A stretch of DNA of 64,000 nucleotides from Patulibacter defluvii (GTDB taxonomy: Bacteria; Actinomycetota; Thermoleophilia; Solirubrobacterales; Solirubrobacteraceae), in assembly GCF_034096925.1 (NCBI RefSeq), contig NZ_JAWZSQ010000009.1, positions 62,001 through 126,000 on the forward strand, written 5' to 3'. The notes beneath the pieces were generated by a model. That model was given only the letters and a program-made list of their open reading frames with translations, did no database searches and was not told the origin of the DNA. A program made the translations under genes and the position numbers. Below, one piece after another: positions 10,055 to 17,970 of the stretch. Numbering within the stretch: the stretch's first letter is position 1; every line of letters begins with the position of its first letter.

Positions 10055-11464
10055 TCAGACCAGGCCCAGCGCGAGCATCGCGTCGGCGACCCGCACGAAG
10101 CCGGCGATGTTGGCCCCGGCCACGTAGTCGCCGGGGCAGCCGTATTCCTCCGCCGTCTCGTAACAGGACGCGTGGATGTCGCGCATGATCTGCACCAGCC
10201 GCTCCTCGGTGTGCTCGAACGTCCAGCGATCGCGCGACGCGTTCTGCTGCATCTCGAGCGCGCTGGTGGCGACCCCGCCCGCGTTCGCCGCCTTGCCCGG
10301 ACCGAAGGCGACGCCGGCCTCCTGGAAGACCCGCACCGCGTCGGGCCGGCAGGGCATGTTCGCGCCCTCGCCGACCGCGACCACGCCGCCGGCCACCAGC
10401 CGCCGGGCGTCGTCGCCGTCGAGCTCGTTCTGGGTCGCGCAGGGCAGGGCGACCTGGCACGGGATCGCCCAGATCGAGCCGCCGGCCTCGTAGCGGGCGC
10501 GGGCGCCGCGGCGCTCGGGGTAGGCCGCCAGCCGCTCGCGCTCGACCTCCTTCAGCTGCTTGACCAGCTCGAGGTCGATCCCGTCGGGGTCGTGGACCAC
10601 GCCGCCCGAGTCGGAGCAGGCGATCACGCGGCCGCCGAGGTCGTGGATCTTCTCGATCGCGTAGATCGCCACGTTGCCGGCGCCCGAGACGATCACGTCA
10701 CGGCCCTCCAGCGAGCTGTCACGGGCCCGCAGCATCTCCTGCACGAAGTAGGCGCAGCCGTAGCCGGTCGCCTCGGTCCGCACGCGAGCGCCGCCCCAGG
10801 CCAGGCCCTTGCCGGTCAGGACGCCCGACTCGTAGCGGTTGGTGATCCGCTTGTACTGGCCGAAGAGGTAGCCGATCTCGCGCTGGCCGACGCCGATGTC
10901 GCCGGCGGGGACGTCGGTGTACTCGCCGATGTGGCGCTGCAGCTCGGTCATGAACGACTGGCAGAAGCGCATCACCTCGGCGTCGCTGCGGCCTTTCGGC
11001 GCGAAGTCGGAACCGCCCTTGCCGCCCCCGATCGGCATCCCGGTCAGGCCGTTCTTGAAGACCTGCTCGAAGCCGAGGAACTTGACGATGCTGGCGTTGA
11101 CCGAGGGGTCGAACCGCAGCCCGCCCTTGTAGGGCCCGAGCGCGCTGTTGAACTCGACGCGGTAGCCGCGGTCGACGTGGACCTCGCCGCGGTCGTCGGT
11201 CCAGGGGACCCGGAAGATGATCTGGCGCTCGGGCTCGCAGATCCGTTCCAGCAGCCGCGCCTCGACGTACTCGGGGCGCCGTTCGACGACCGGGGCGACG
11301 GTCTCGAGGACCTCGCGGGCCGCCTGGTGGAACTCGTGCTCACCGGGGTTGCGGCGCAGCAGCGTCTCGTAGACGCTCTCCAGCCGCGGACCGAGCGGAC
11401 GGCCGGTGGGCCGTGCTTCGGTCTGGTTGCCGGGACCCCCACCCAGCGTGGTCGCGACGGTCAC
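10055..11464 (-). CDS. gdhA: Glutamate dehydrogenase (NADP-type)
   Basis: 469 residues from a GTG start. It carries the hallmark stretch FNSALGPYKGGLRFDPSV, then GFEQVFKNGLTGMPIGGGKGG with the catalytic lysine region, TDVPAGDIGVGQREIGYLFG and the Rossmann motif VIVSGAGNVAIYAIEK. Length and motifs match hexameric GdhA enzymes that aminate 2-oxoglutarate with ammonium. No ATG lies near the N-terminus, so the GTG before TVATTLGGG is chosen; the frame stays open upstream without similarity. A hairpin follows the stop. Confidence 0.92.
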   Translation of the reverse strand: MTVATTLGGGPGNQTEARPTGRPLGPRLESVYETLLRRNPGEHEFHQAAREVLETVAPVVERRPEYVEARLLERICEPERQIIFRVPWTDDRGEVHVDRGYRVEFNSALGPYKGGLRFDPSVNASIVKFLGFEQVFKNGLTGMPIGGGKGGSDFAPKGRSDAEVMRFCQSFMTELQRHIGEYTDVPAGDIGVGQREIGYLFGQYKRITNRYESGVLTGKGLAWGGARVRTEATGYGCAYFVQEMLRARDSSLEGRDVIVSGAGNVAIYAIEKIHDLGGRVIACSDSGGVVHDPDGIDLELVKQLKEVERERLAAYPERRGARARYEAGGSIWAIPCQVALPCATQNELDGDDARRLVAGGVVAVGEGANMPCRPDAVRVFQEAGVAFGPGKAANAGGVATSALEMQQNASRDRWTFEHTEERLVQIMRDIHASCYETAEEYGCPGDYVAGANIAGFVRVADAMLALGLV

Positions 11465-11779
11465 GCGGGGCACCCGCTGAGCGCGAAGACGGTGCCGTTG
11501 CGGCGCGGCCGCGGGCCGGTTCGCCGGGTCCTGCTCTGGATGGTTCGCATGGCCGAACGCTAGTGGTCGGACGCCGTCGGCGGTCGGCTCCCTCAGGCGG
11601 CGGCGGGGGCCGATGGTCGGGGTCGCCCAGCGATCGAACCCGACGGGTCCCGCTGGTAGCGTCGCGCGCGGCGGCGGGGGCCCATCACCCGTCCGTCCGG
11701 GGGAGGTCCGGGTCGACGATCCGTCCGTTCGCCGCGCTGCGCGTGCATGGGCCAACCGTTCCCGCCGACCGAGAGCCCA
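11465..11779. other. Intergenic, divergent promoter region
   Basis: About 315 bases separate gdhA from the glycosidase-like gene. Promoters for both must lie here. No operator, repeat or small gene with a convincing ribosome binding site was recognised. Confidence 0.4.
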
Positions 11780-12892
11780 ATGGACCTCATCGCCGCGATC
11801 CTGCTCTTCCTGTTGAGCCTCGTCGGGCTGCAGCCCAAGCAGCCGACGCCGCCCCCGCCCCCGCCGGCCCCGCTCGGCTACAACCTCGGCCTCGATCCCT
11901 CGCGCGACGGCAGCGGGATCCCGAACGGCGTGACGGCGATCCGGGCGAGCGGCGCGACGCTCTTCCGGGACGGGTTCAGCTGGAGCTGGCTGACCGACAG
12001 CACGCCCGAGCAGCCGGTGCCGGCCTCGCTGACGCGACCGCTCACCGAGAGCGGCAACGCCGTCGTCGACGAGCTCGACCGCAAGTACCAGGCCCTGACC
12101 GAGGCCGGCATTCAACTGGTGATCGCGCCGGTCTACGCGCCGGCCTGGGCGTCGAGCCGTCCGCAGTGCGGCGACCGCGCCTACGAGACGGCGAACCCGG
12201 TGATCTGCAACCGCAAGTACCACCCGACGGCCGAGTTCCTGCCGCAGTACCGCGAGGTGATGGCCGCCCTCGCGCGCCGCTACCCCAAGGCCACGTTCGA
12301 GGGCTGGAACGAGCCCGACAACGAGGTCCGCTCGAACGTCGCCAACGCGACCACGCCGGAGAAGCTGGCCGACGAGCAGTGCGCGCTCTACGAGGCGGTC
12401 AAGTCGGTCGACGGCGCGCGGACCGTGCTCTCGCCGTCGATGTCGGACTACTACGTGTCCGGCTACATCGGCCGCTACCTGACGGCACTGGCCGGCCGCC
12501 GCTGCCACGACGCGTTCTCCACCCACCCGTACACCGGGGCCGGCGCCGCCGCGGTCGACGCCGGGATCGACCTGACCCTCAAGCGCGTCCGCACGGCGCT
12601 CCAGGCGCACGGCGACAAGAGCCCGATCTGGGCGACCGAGATCGGCTACTCGACCTCGGACGGCTCCCACGACGACGCCACCCAGACGGTCGACCTGCAA
12701 CGGGCGATCGACCGCCTCCGCGCCCAGCCGGACGTGCGGGCGATCATCGTCCACGCCCTCCGCGACGAGCCGGCGCCGTGGCTCGTCGAGGGCCGCGAGG
12801 CCGGCTTCGGACTGCTGCGGACCGACTGGTCACCGAAGCCCGCCTTCTGCGCGCTGGTCGCGCAGGCCAAGGGCAGCTACCCGGGCTGCTGA
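11780..12892 (+). CDS. Secreted or anchored glycosidase-like protein
   Basis: 370 residues from the ATG preceded by GAGAG; an in-frame ATG 33 bases upstream lacks a ribosome binding site. The first 18 residues are hydrophobic (DLIAAILLFLLSLVGLQ), followed by a proline run that looks like a wall-spanning linker. The catalytic fold resembles clan-A glycosidases: GWNEPDNE near residue 175 (candidate acid/base Glu177) and WATEIGYST with Glu287 as candidate nucleophile. It is a close paralog of the truncated gene at the window start, including a C-terminal PGC. The substrate is unknown. A hairpin follows the gene. Confidence 0.75.
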   Translation: MDLIAAILLFLLSLVGLQPKQPTPPPPPPAPLGYNLGLDPSRDGSGIPNGVTAIRASGATLFRDGFSWSWLTDSTPEQPVPASLTRPLTESGNAVVDELDRKYQALTEAGIQLVIAPVYAPAWASSRPQCGDRAYETANPVICNRKYHPTAEFLPQYREVMAALARRYPKATFEGWNEPDNEVRSNVANATTPEKLADEQCALYEAVKSVDGARTVLSPSMSDYYVSGYIGRYLTALAGRRCHDAFSTHPYTGAGAAAVDAGIDLTLKRVRTALQAHGDKSPIWATEIGYSTSDGSHDDATQTVDLQRAIDRLRAQPDVRAIIVHALRDEPAPWLVEGREAGFGLLRTDWSPKPAFCALVAQAKGSYPGC

Positions 12893-12904
12893 ACGGCAGC
12901 CGCG

Positions 12905-12937
12905 GCCGCCCCGCTCACGGGTGGTGGGCGGGGCGGC
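12905..12937 (+). terminator. Hairpin after glycosidase-like gene
   Basis: A perfect 10-bp stem (GCCGCCCCGC with GCGGGGCGGC) encloses a 13-nt loop, just after the stop codon and before the CRISPR leader. Confidence 0.45.
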
Positions 12938-12984
12938 GGGCGGTAGGTTCGCGGCGGTTCGACTTGCGCAAGCGCGAGAGGTCC

Positions 12985-13149
12985 GGTGGTGCGCCGTTAC
13001 CCGGGGACCGCTCGCACCACGAACTCCCTGCACAGACGGCGCTTCTCCGGCAGCGGTGGGCTGGCGTGGCCCGAGGCGGCCCGTTCTCGTTCGGACCCCT
13101 CGCGTGACCCCGAGAAGCCCCTGCAAATGGCGCGCGTATTCTGGTAGCC
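12985..13149 (+). promoter_or_regulatory. CRISPR leader of array 1
   Basis: 165 bases before the first repeat. They align without much gapping to the 165 bases before array 2. Shared parts include GGTGGT...CCCGG, CTCCCTGCA and, next to the repeat, CTGCAAATGG then GTATTCTG and AGCC directly touching the repeat. This leader-repeat junction marks the side where new spacers are added and the likely promoter of the pre-crRNA. Confidence 0.75.
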
Positions 13150-14496
13150 GTCGCACAGGCCGTTTGGCGGCCTCTTCGTAGAAGCCCGGTCGCGCCGGCA
13201 GCAGCCGCGGCCACACCGCCGCGGTCGCACAGGCCGTTTGGCGGCCTCTTCGTAGAAGCCACTACGAGGGCCGATCGGTTCGCCAGATCGCGACCGTCGC
13301 ACAGGCCGTTTGGCGGCCTCTTCGTAGAAGCATCTTCTTCGCGGCGATGTACGCCGGCGGGCAGCGGCAGTCGCACAGGCCGTTTGGCGGCCTCTTCGTA
13401 GAAGCTGGATCGCCATCTACCGGCCCTCCTCGTCGGTCGCGGCCGTCGCACAGGCCGTTTGGCGGCCTCTTCGTAGAAGCTCGGCGGTGTACAAGATCCG
13501 GTCCTTGTCGTACCGGTGTCGCACAGGCCGTTTGGCGGCCTCTTCGTAGAAGCATTGCCAGCCAGGGCTAGATCGGGCCGGTGGGCTGCCGTCGCACAGG
13601 CCGTTTGGCGGCCTCTTCGTAGAAGCGAGGGGTGCACGGTCACGGTCGAGTGCCGCGAGGTGCAGTCGCACAGGCCGTTTGACGGCCTCTTCGTAGAAGC
13701 ATGCTCAGCGGCACCGAGTAGGTGATCGTCCCTCGTCGCACAGGCCGTTTGACGGCCTCTTCGTAGAAGCGTCGAGAACCCGTTGGGCACGACCCCCGCT
13801 GCGGATCGTCGCACAGGCCGTTTGACGGCCTCTTCGTAGAAGCTTCGACAGCTCGTTGGGCGTCGGCCAGGAAGCCTGGTGTCGCACAGGCCGTTTGACG
13901 GCCTCTTCGTAGAAGCGGTCGAGGAGGTCGAGGAGGGTCGCCAGGGCACAGCCGGCGTCGCACAGGCCGTTTGACGGCCTCTTCGTAGAAGCGCCGGACT
14001 GCCGGGCAAGATCTTCGGCGCGCTCAAGGTCGCACAGGCCGTTTGACGGCCTCTTCGTAGAAGCACGGACCCGTACGCGGGCGTCACGCTGAAGGTGCAG
14101 TCGCACAGGCCGTTTGACGGCCTCTTCGTAGAAGCAAGTCAGCGATCCCGACCAGCGGGGCGATGTACGCCGGGGTCGCACAGGCCGTTTGACGGCCTCT
14201 TCGTAGAAGCACGGAGAAGGCCGTCGCCGCGTCGAAGAAGCTGGCGTCGCACAGGCCGTTTGACAGCCTCTTCGTAGAAGCGACCACGACATGACCGCCG
14301 GGCGGCATGCCCGGATGTCGCACAGGCCGTTTGACGGCCTCTTCGTAGAAGCCTGTGGGAGCCCGACGACGGCATCCGCCCGGATCTGGTCGCACAGGCC
14401 GTTGACGGCCTCGTCGTAGAAGCCAGGTCCAGAACCGGCTCGCAACCGAGCGCTACTTCCTGTCGCGCAGGCCATTGACGGCCTCCCAACAGAAGC
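13150..14496 (+). CRISPR. CRISPR array 1, 19 repeats, 18 spacers
   Basis: 36-nt repeats begin GTCGCACAGGCCGTTTG and end CTCTTCGTAGAAGC, with spacers of 34-39 nt. Starts: 13150, 13224, 13296, 13370, 13445, 13518, 13591, 13665, 13735, 13808, 13881, 13957, 14029, 14100, 14175, 14246, 14317, 14389, 14462. The seven leader-side repeats have TTTGGCGG; all later full-length ones have TTTGACGG. The repeat at 14246 has one extra change, 14389 is 35 nt, and the last (14462) is strongly decayed, which sets the leader on the left. The repeat folds into AGGCCG-loop-CGGCCT. No cas gene lies beside it, but its leader and repeat match the type I-G locus 20 kb away. Confidence 0.97.
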
Positions 14497-14583
14497 TCGA
14501 TCAGCGACGCCGCCGGTCCCGGTCAGGCGGACGCGGACCCCGAACCCGCGTCTATGAACATCGATGTCTGGTACCGTCGCGAC

Positions 14584-15075
14584 ATGCCCGATCGAGCCGC
14601 CGATGGACGGATCTGGCGCGGCGTCGCAGTGACCGTGGCGGCGGTGGCCCTAGGCGCTTCGGGGGCGGGGCCTTCCAATCCTGGTGCGGCGATCGCCGCG
14701 ACGTCGCCGGTCGCCGCCGGCGGCCGCATGAACGAGTCGATCTCGCTGCGGCTGGTGCGCAAGAGCGGCACGACGTTTCGCCACTCCGGCACCGCACGCG
14801 GATCGGTTCCCGGTTCGGCGCGGTCGACACTCAAGCTGACCCGACTGTCGTTGAGCGGGACGGCGACGATTCGCAACCGGCGCGGAACGGTGACGATGCG
14901 AATCAGCGGTCGTGCTCGCTCCGGTGGGACGCGTTCCCGGTTCGAGGGGACGGCCCGGATCACGGGCGGAAGCGGCGCCTATCGCCGGGCCCGCGGCTCC
15001 GCACGTTTCACGGGCATCGTCGACCGGCGCAACTGGGCAGCATCGATGAACGCCAACGGCACGCTCCACTACTAG
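14584..15075 (+). CDS. Secreted beta-rich protein, allene-oxide-cyclase-barrel-like
   Basis: 163 residues from the second ATG, giving a signal peptide (hydrophobic residues about 13-35, ending in Ala-rich sequence). The mature part is beta-rich with alternating polar and hydrophobic residues. It ends with FEGTARITGGSGAYRRARGS, the Gly-Gly-x-Gly-x-Tyr...Ala-x-Gly pattern seen in allene-oxide-cyclase/dirigent-like barrels of actinobacterial secreted proteins. An ATG 30 bases upstream is possible. It directly precedes another secreted protein and the ABC exporter operon. No enzymatic residues can be named. Confidence 0.6.
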   Translation: MPDRAADGRIWRGVAVTVAAVALGASGAGPSNPGAAIAATSPVAAGGRMNESISLRLVRKSGTTFRHSGTARGSVPGSARSTLKLTRLSLSGTATIRNRRGTVTMRISGRARSGGTRSRFEGTARITGGSGAYRRARGSARFTGIVDRRNWAASMNANGTLHY

Positions 15076-15085
15076 AACGCCTGCG

Positions 15086-15883
15086 TTGCGCTGGCTTCCC
15101 CTCGTCGTCGCTGCGGCGATGGCCTCCTCGATGCCGGCGCCCGCATCGGCCGCCGCCGGACCGGAGGCCCAGCTGAAGGCGGGGTGGGGCGGCGGCGCGC
15201 GCCTCGGCGGACGAGCCCCAGTGCGGCTGCGCCTGCGGATCGCCCCCGAAGGTCCCCCGGTGACCGACGTGCGGCTCTACTTGCCCGTCGGCCTCGACTT
15301 CGCCAGCACGAAACTCGGCACCACGACCTGCCAGGTGCCCGAGCGGGACTTCCGCGAGGTGATGCTGGGCTTGGACAGCGCCGGGTCGCCGTGCCCCCGC
15401 AACTCGTTGATGGGGACCGGCGAGGCCGCCGCCCGCTTGATCGTGCCCCCACCCGACGACACCGAGCTCGGAACCGCGCGCCTGCGCCTGTACCTCGGAC
15501 GCGAGCGCGGCACCCTGCCCGGCATGGTCGTCGCCGTTGATTCGTTGAACCCCGTCGTCGCGACGCTGCGCTACCGCGGCTACCTCTCCGAGGCGCCGTC
15601 CCCGTTCGGGCTGCGGGTCCGGGTCCTCGTTCCGCCGATCCCCCGCCCGCCGTTCGGGATCACGGTCGCGTTGCGGAGCCTGGACGTGACGATCGGCGGC
15701 CGCGACCTGCTCTACGGCGCGCGCCGCCACGGACGCCGGGTCTACTACCAGCCGGGCGGCGTTCGCGTCCCCGACCGGTGCCGCCGCGGAGGGCTCCCGT
15801 TCCGCGTCGACGTGCGGTTTGCGGACGGGTCGTTCCGGCGCGCGGCGACGCGTACGCCGTGTCCGCGGTCCCCGCGCCGCTGA
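15086..15883 (+). CDS. Secreted protein of unknown function
   Basis: 265 residues from a TTG start 10 bases after the previous stop. The N-terminus is a clear signal peptide (WLPLVVAAAMASSMPAPASA). The mature part has the look of a beta-sandwich, with VTDVRLYLPVGLDFASTKLG near residue 65 and two cysteine-containing loops (TTTCQVPERD, SPCPRNSLMGTGEA), then an Arg-rich end. I do not recognise the family. Its place before the PadR and ABC genes suggests it belongs to the same envelope system. Confidence 0.65.
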   Translation: MRWLPLVVAAAMASSMPAPASAAAGPEAQLKAGWGGGARLGGRAPVRLRLRIAPEGPPVTDVRLYLPVGLDFASTKLGTTTCQVPERDFREVMLGLDSAGSPCPRNSLMGTGEAAARLIVPPPDDTELGTARLRLYLGRERGTLPGMVVAVDSLNPVVATLRYRGYLSEAPSPFGLRVRVLVPPIPRPPFGITVALRSLDVTIGGRDLLYGARRHGRRVYYQPGGVRVPDRCRRGGLPFRVDVRFADGSFRRAATRTPCPRSPRR

Positions 15884-15929
15884 TCGATCGCCTATGCTGC
15901 GCTCTCCAGTCATCGGCGTGTCTGATCTG

Positions 15930-16505
15930 ATGTCGCTCTCCCTCACCAGTCAGCAAGCAGTGGCCCTCGGGCTCCTGGAACAGGAACCGACGTATGCCTT
16001 CGACCTGTTCACCCGCCTGCGGAACCTGTCGATCGACCCCGACAACGTGCGGCAATCGACGGTCTACAACACCATCCGCACGCTGGAGAAGCATGCCCTG
16101 ATCGTTCCGCAGCCCCGGCCGCGGAGCACCGACGGCGACCGCCGACTCAAGATTCCCTACTCGGTGAGCGACCTGGGCCGCTCCGAGCTCGACCGGTGGA
16201 TGGCGACGCCGCCGGCCAACTACGAGGATCTTCGGTGGCGGATCCGGCTCTGCCGCCCTGACGGCCTGGTCCAGCTGATCCAGTGGGTCACGCTCGCCGA
16301 GCGGGAGCTGCTGGCCCGCAACGGCGAGATTGCGGTAACGCCGATCGGCGGCGCCGCGCCGGCCCGTGACGCCTGGGAGACGCTGTGCGGGATGCTCGTC
16401 GACTCCCTGGAACGGACCGAGCTGGCGGCCCGCGCCCGTTGGCTGAACGAGGTGCGGGCGGAGCTGGAAGAGCTGCGTCGGCATCCGGCCCGCGGCCGTC
16501 GCTGA
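15930..16505 (+). CDS. PadR family transcriptional regulator
   Basis: 191 residues from the ATG at MSLSLTSQQ; another ATG lies 36 bases upstream. The N-terminal winged helix (LGLLEQEPTYAFDLFTRL, then STVYNTIRTLEKHALIV and LKIPYSVSDLGRSELDRWM) is typical of PadR. The C-terminal half is helical and would dimerise or bind ligand. Its stop overlaps by one base the start of the first ABC ATPase gene, so it is likely the local repressor of the exporter operon. No PadR-type operator was pinpointed upstream. Confidence 0.85.
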   Translation: MSLSLTSQQAVALGLLEQEPTYAFDLFTRLRNLSIDPDNVRQSTVYNTIRTLEKHALIVPQPRPRSTDGDRRLKIPYSVSDLGRSELDRWMATPPANYEDLRWRIRLCRPDGLVQLIQWVTLAERELLARNGEIAVTPIGGAAPARDAWETLCGMLVDSLERTELAARARWLNEVRAELEELRRHPARGRR

Positions 16506-17236
16506 TGCGCGCCCCGCTGTTGTTGGTGGAGGACGTCTCGTGTGGCTTCTGGCGCGGTGATCGCCGCCACGTGGTCCTCGAGGACCTGGCCATGGATCTC
16601 CATGCCGGCGAGTTGGGTGCCGTCTGGGGGCCACGCGGCTCCGGCAAGACGACCCTCCTGCGGATCTGCGCTGGACTGCAGCGCCCCGACGAGGGGCGGG
16701 TCCTGGTCGACGGCGAGGATCTCGCAAGCTTCACCGCCGGCCAGTACGCCGCCCGGCTGCGCACAACCATCGCGCTCGCGACGCCGCGCCACGGTCCGGA
16801 GAGCCACGGCCTCACCGCCGTGCGGTGGGTCACCCTCGGCCTGCTGGACCACGGTGACCGGCGCGGCAACAAGGCGTTGGCCCGACAGGCGCTCGAGCGG
16901 GTCGGCGCCGACGGCATTGCCGACCAGCGCTGGAACTCACTCTCCGACGGGGAACGTGCGCTGGTGTCGATCGCTCGGGCCATCGCGCGCCAGCCGCGGC
17001 TGTTGCTCGTCGATGACGCCGTCGTTGGCCTGAGCCTGCTGCAACGCGCGGAAGTGCTGGCGCTGCTGCGCTCGATCGCCGGTGAGATCGGGATGGGCGT
17101 GCTCGTCACCGGCGCCGACCCGACCGAAGTCCAAGGCATCCGTCGACTCTGGTCGCTCGGCGGCGGCCGTCTCGTCGGCGCCAGCGAGCGCGATCTCGCT
17201 CCCGTCGTACCGCTCCGCGAACGCCGCGCGCGATGA
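16505..17236 (+). CDS. ABC transporter ATPase with altered Walker B
   Basis: 243 residues. Walker A is GPRGSGKTTL and the signature is LSDGERALVSIARAI. Walker B reads LLLVDDAVVGL, so the catalytic glutamate is aspartate, and the switch histidine is replaced (VLVTGADPTEV). The site may therefore be weakly active. The gene sits between PadR and a second, canonical ATPase with overlapping starts and stops, suggesting an asymmetric ATPase pair for the FtsX permease. Confidence 0.8.
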   Translation: MRAPLLLVEDVSCGFWRGDRRHVVLEDLAMDLHAGELGAVWGPRGSGKTTLLRICAGLQRPDEGRVLVDGEDLASFTAGQYAARLRTTIALATPRHGPESHGLTAVRWVTLGLLDHGDRRGNKALARQALERVGADGIADQRWNSLSDGERALVSIARAIARQPRLLLVDDAVVGLSLLQRAEVLALLRSIAGEIGMGVLVTGADPTEVQGIRRLWSLGGGRLVGASERDLAPVVPLRERRAR

Positions 17237-17970
17237 CCGCCGAGGCGATCGGGCCCACGGCCGCGCCTGCGGTCCTGCGGCTGCGGGAGATCACCAAGGA
17301 CTACGTCGCCGGCGGCGAGCGCATCCGCGCCGTCGATCGCGTGACGCTCGACATCAGCGGCGGCGAGGTCGTCGCCCTGTTCGGCCCGTCCGGCTCGGGC
17401 AAGTCCACGCTGCTGCAGATCTGTGCCGCCGTGCTGCCGCCGGACTCGGGCAGCGTGATCGTCGGCGAGCGGGACATCACCAAGCTGAGCGAGCGAGACG
17501 CCGCCAGCTACCGCATGCACGAGCTGGGCTACGTCCGTCAGCAGATCGACCTCCTCGAAGGCGCCACCGCTGTGGAGAACGCCGCGCTTCGGCTCTACGG
17601 TGCTGGTCTCAGCCGCCGCGAAGCCCACCGCAAGGTCCTGCCGCTCCTGGACACCCTTGGCCTCGCGAAGCGGTTCAAGCACCGACCGGACCAGCTCTCG
17701 ATGGGCGAGCGCCAGCGGGTCATGATCGCCAGGGCCCTCTCCACCGAGCCGCGGGTGCTCCTCGCCGACGAGCCGACCGGGGCACTCGACAGCCAGCGCA
17801 AGAGCGAGGTGCTTGCGCTCCTTCGCGACCTGACCCGGGCGCACGACATCGCGACGTTGCTGGTCACCCACGATGCGCATGCCCTGGACTACGCCGACCG
17901 TGCGTTCGTCCTCGAAGACGGTGCGCTGCAGGCGCACCCGGACGCGCCGACCCCATCAGGCCCGCGGTGA
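17233..17970 (+). CDS. ABC transporter ATPase, LolD/MacB type
   Basis: 245 residues, ATG overlapping the previous stop (ATGA). Canonical motifs: LFGPSGSGKSTLLQI, YVRQQIDLLEGATAVENAALR (Q-loop), LSMGERQRVMIARAL and VLLADEPTGALDS with the H-loop LLVTHDAH. The ADEPTGALD form is typical of the MacB/LolD/FtsE group that works with FtsX-fold permeases, and such a permease follows directly. Confidence 0.9.
   Translation: MTAEAIGPTAAPAVLRLREITKDYVAGGERIRAVDRVTLDISGGEVVALFGPSGSGKSTLLQICAAVLPPDSGSVIVGERDITKLSERDAASYRMHELGYVRQQIDLLEGATAVENAALRLYGAGLSRREAHRKVLPLLDTLGLAKRFKHRPDQLSMGERQRVMIARALSTEPRVLLADEPTGALDSQRKSEVLALLRDLTRAHDIATLLVTHDAHALDYADRAFVLEDGALQAHPDAPTPSGPR

Noticed and set aside
12915..14489. 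Long minus-strand open frames with repeated FYEEA-KRPVR / ASTKRPxNGLCD units
   Set aside because: They are translations of the CRISPR repeats of array 1. Because 36-nt repeats keep the frame, stops are rare; there is no start signal or protein character.
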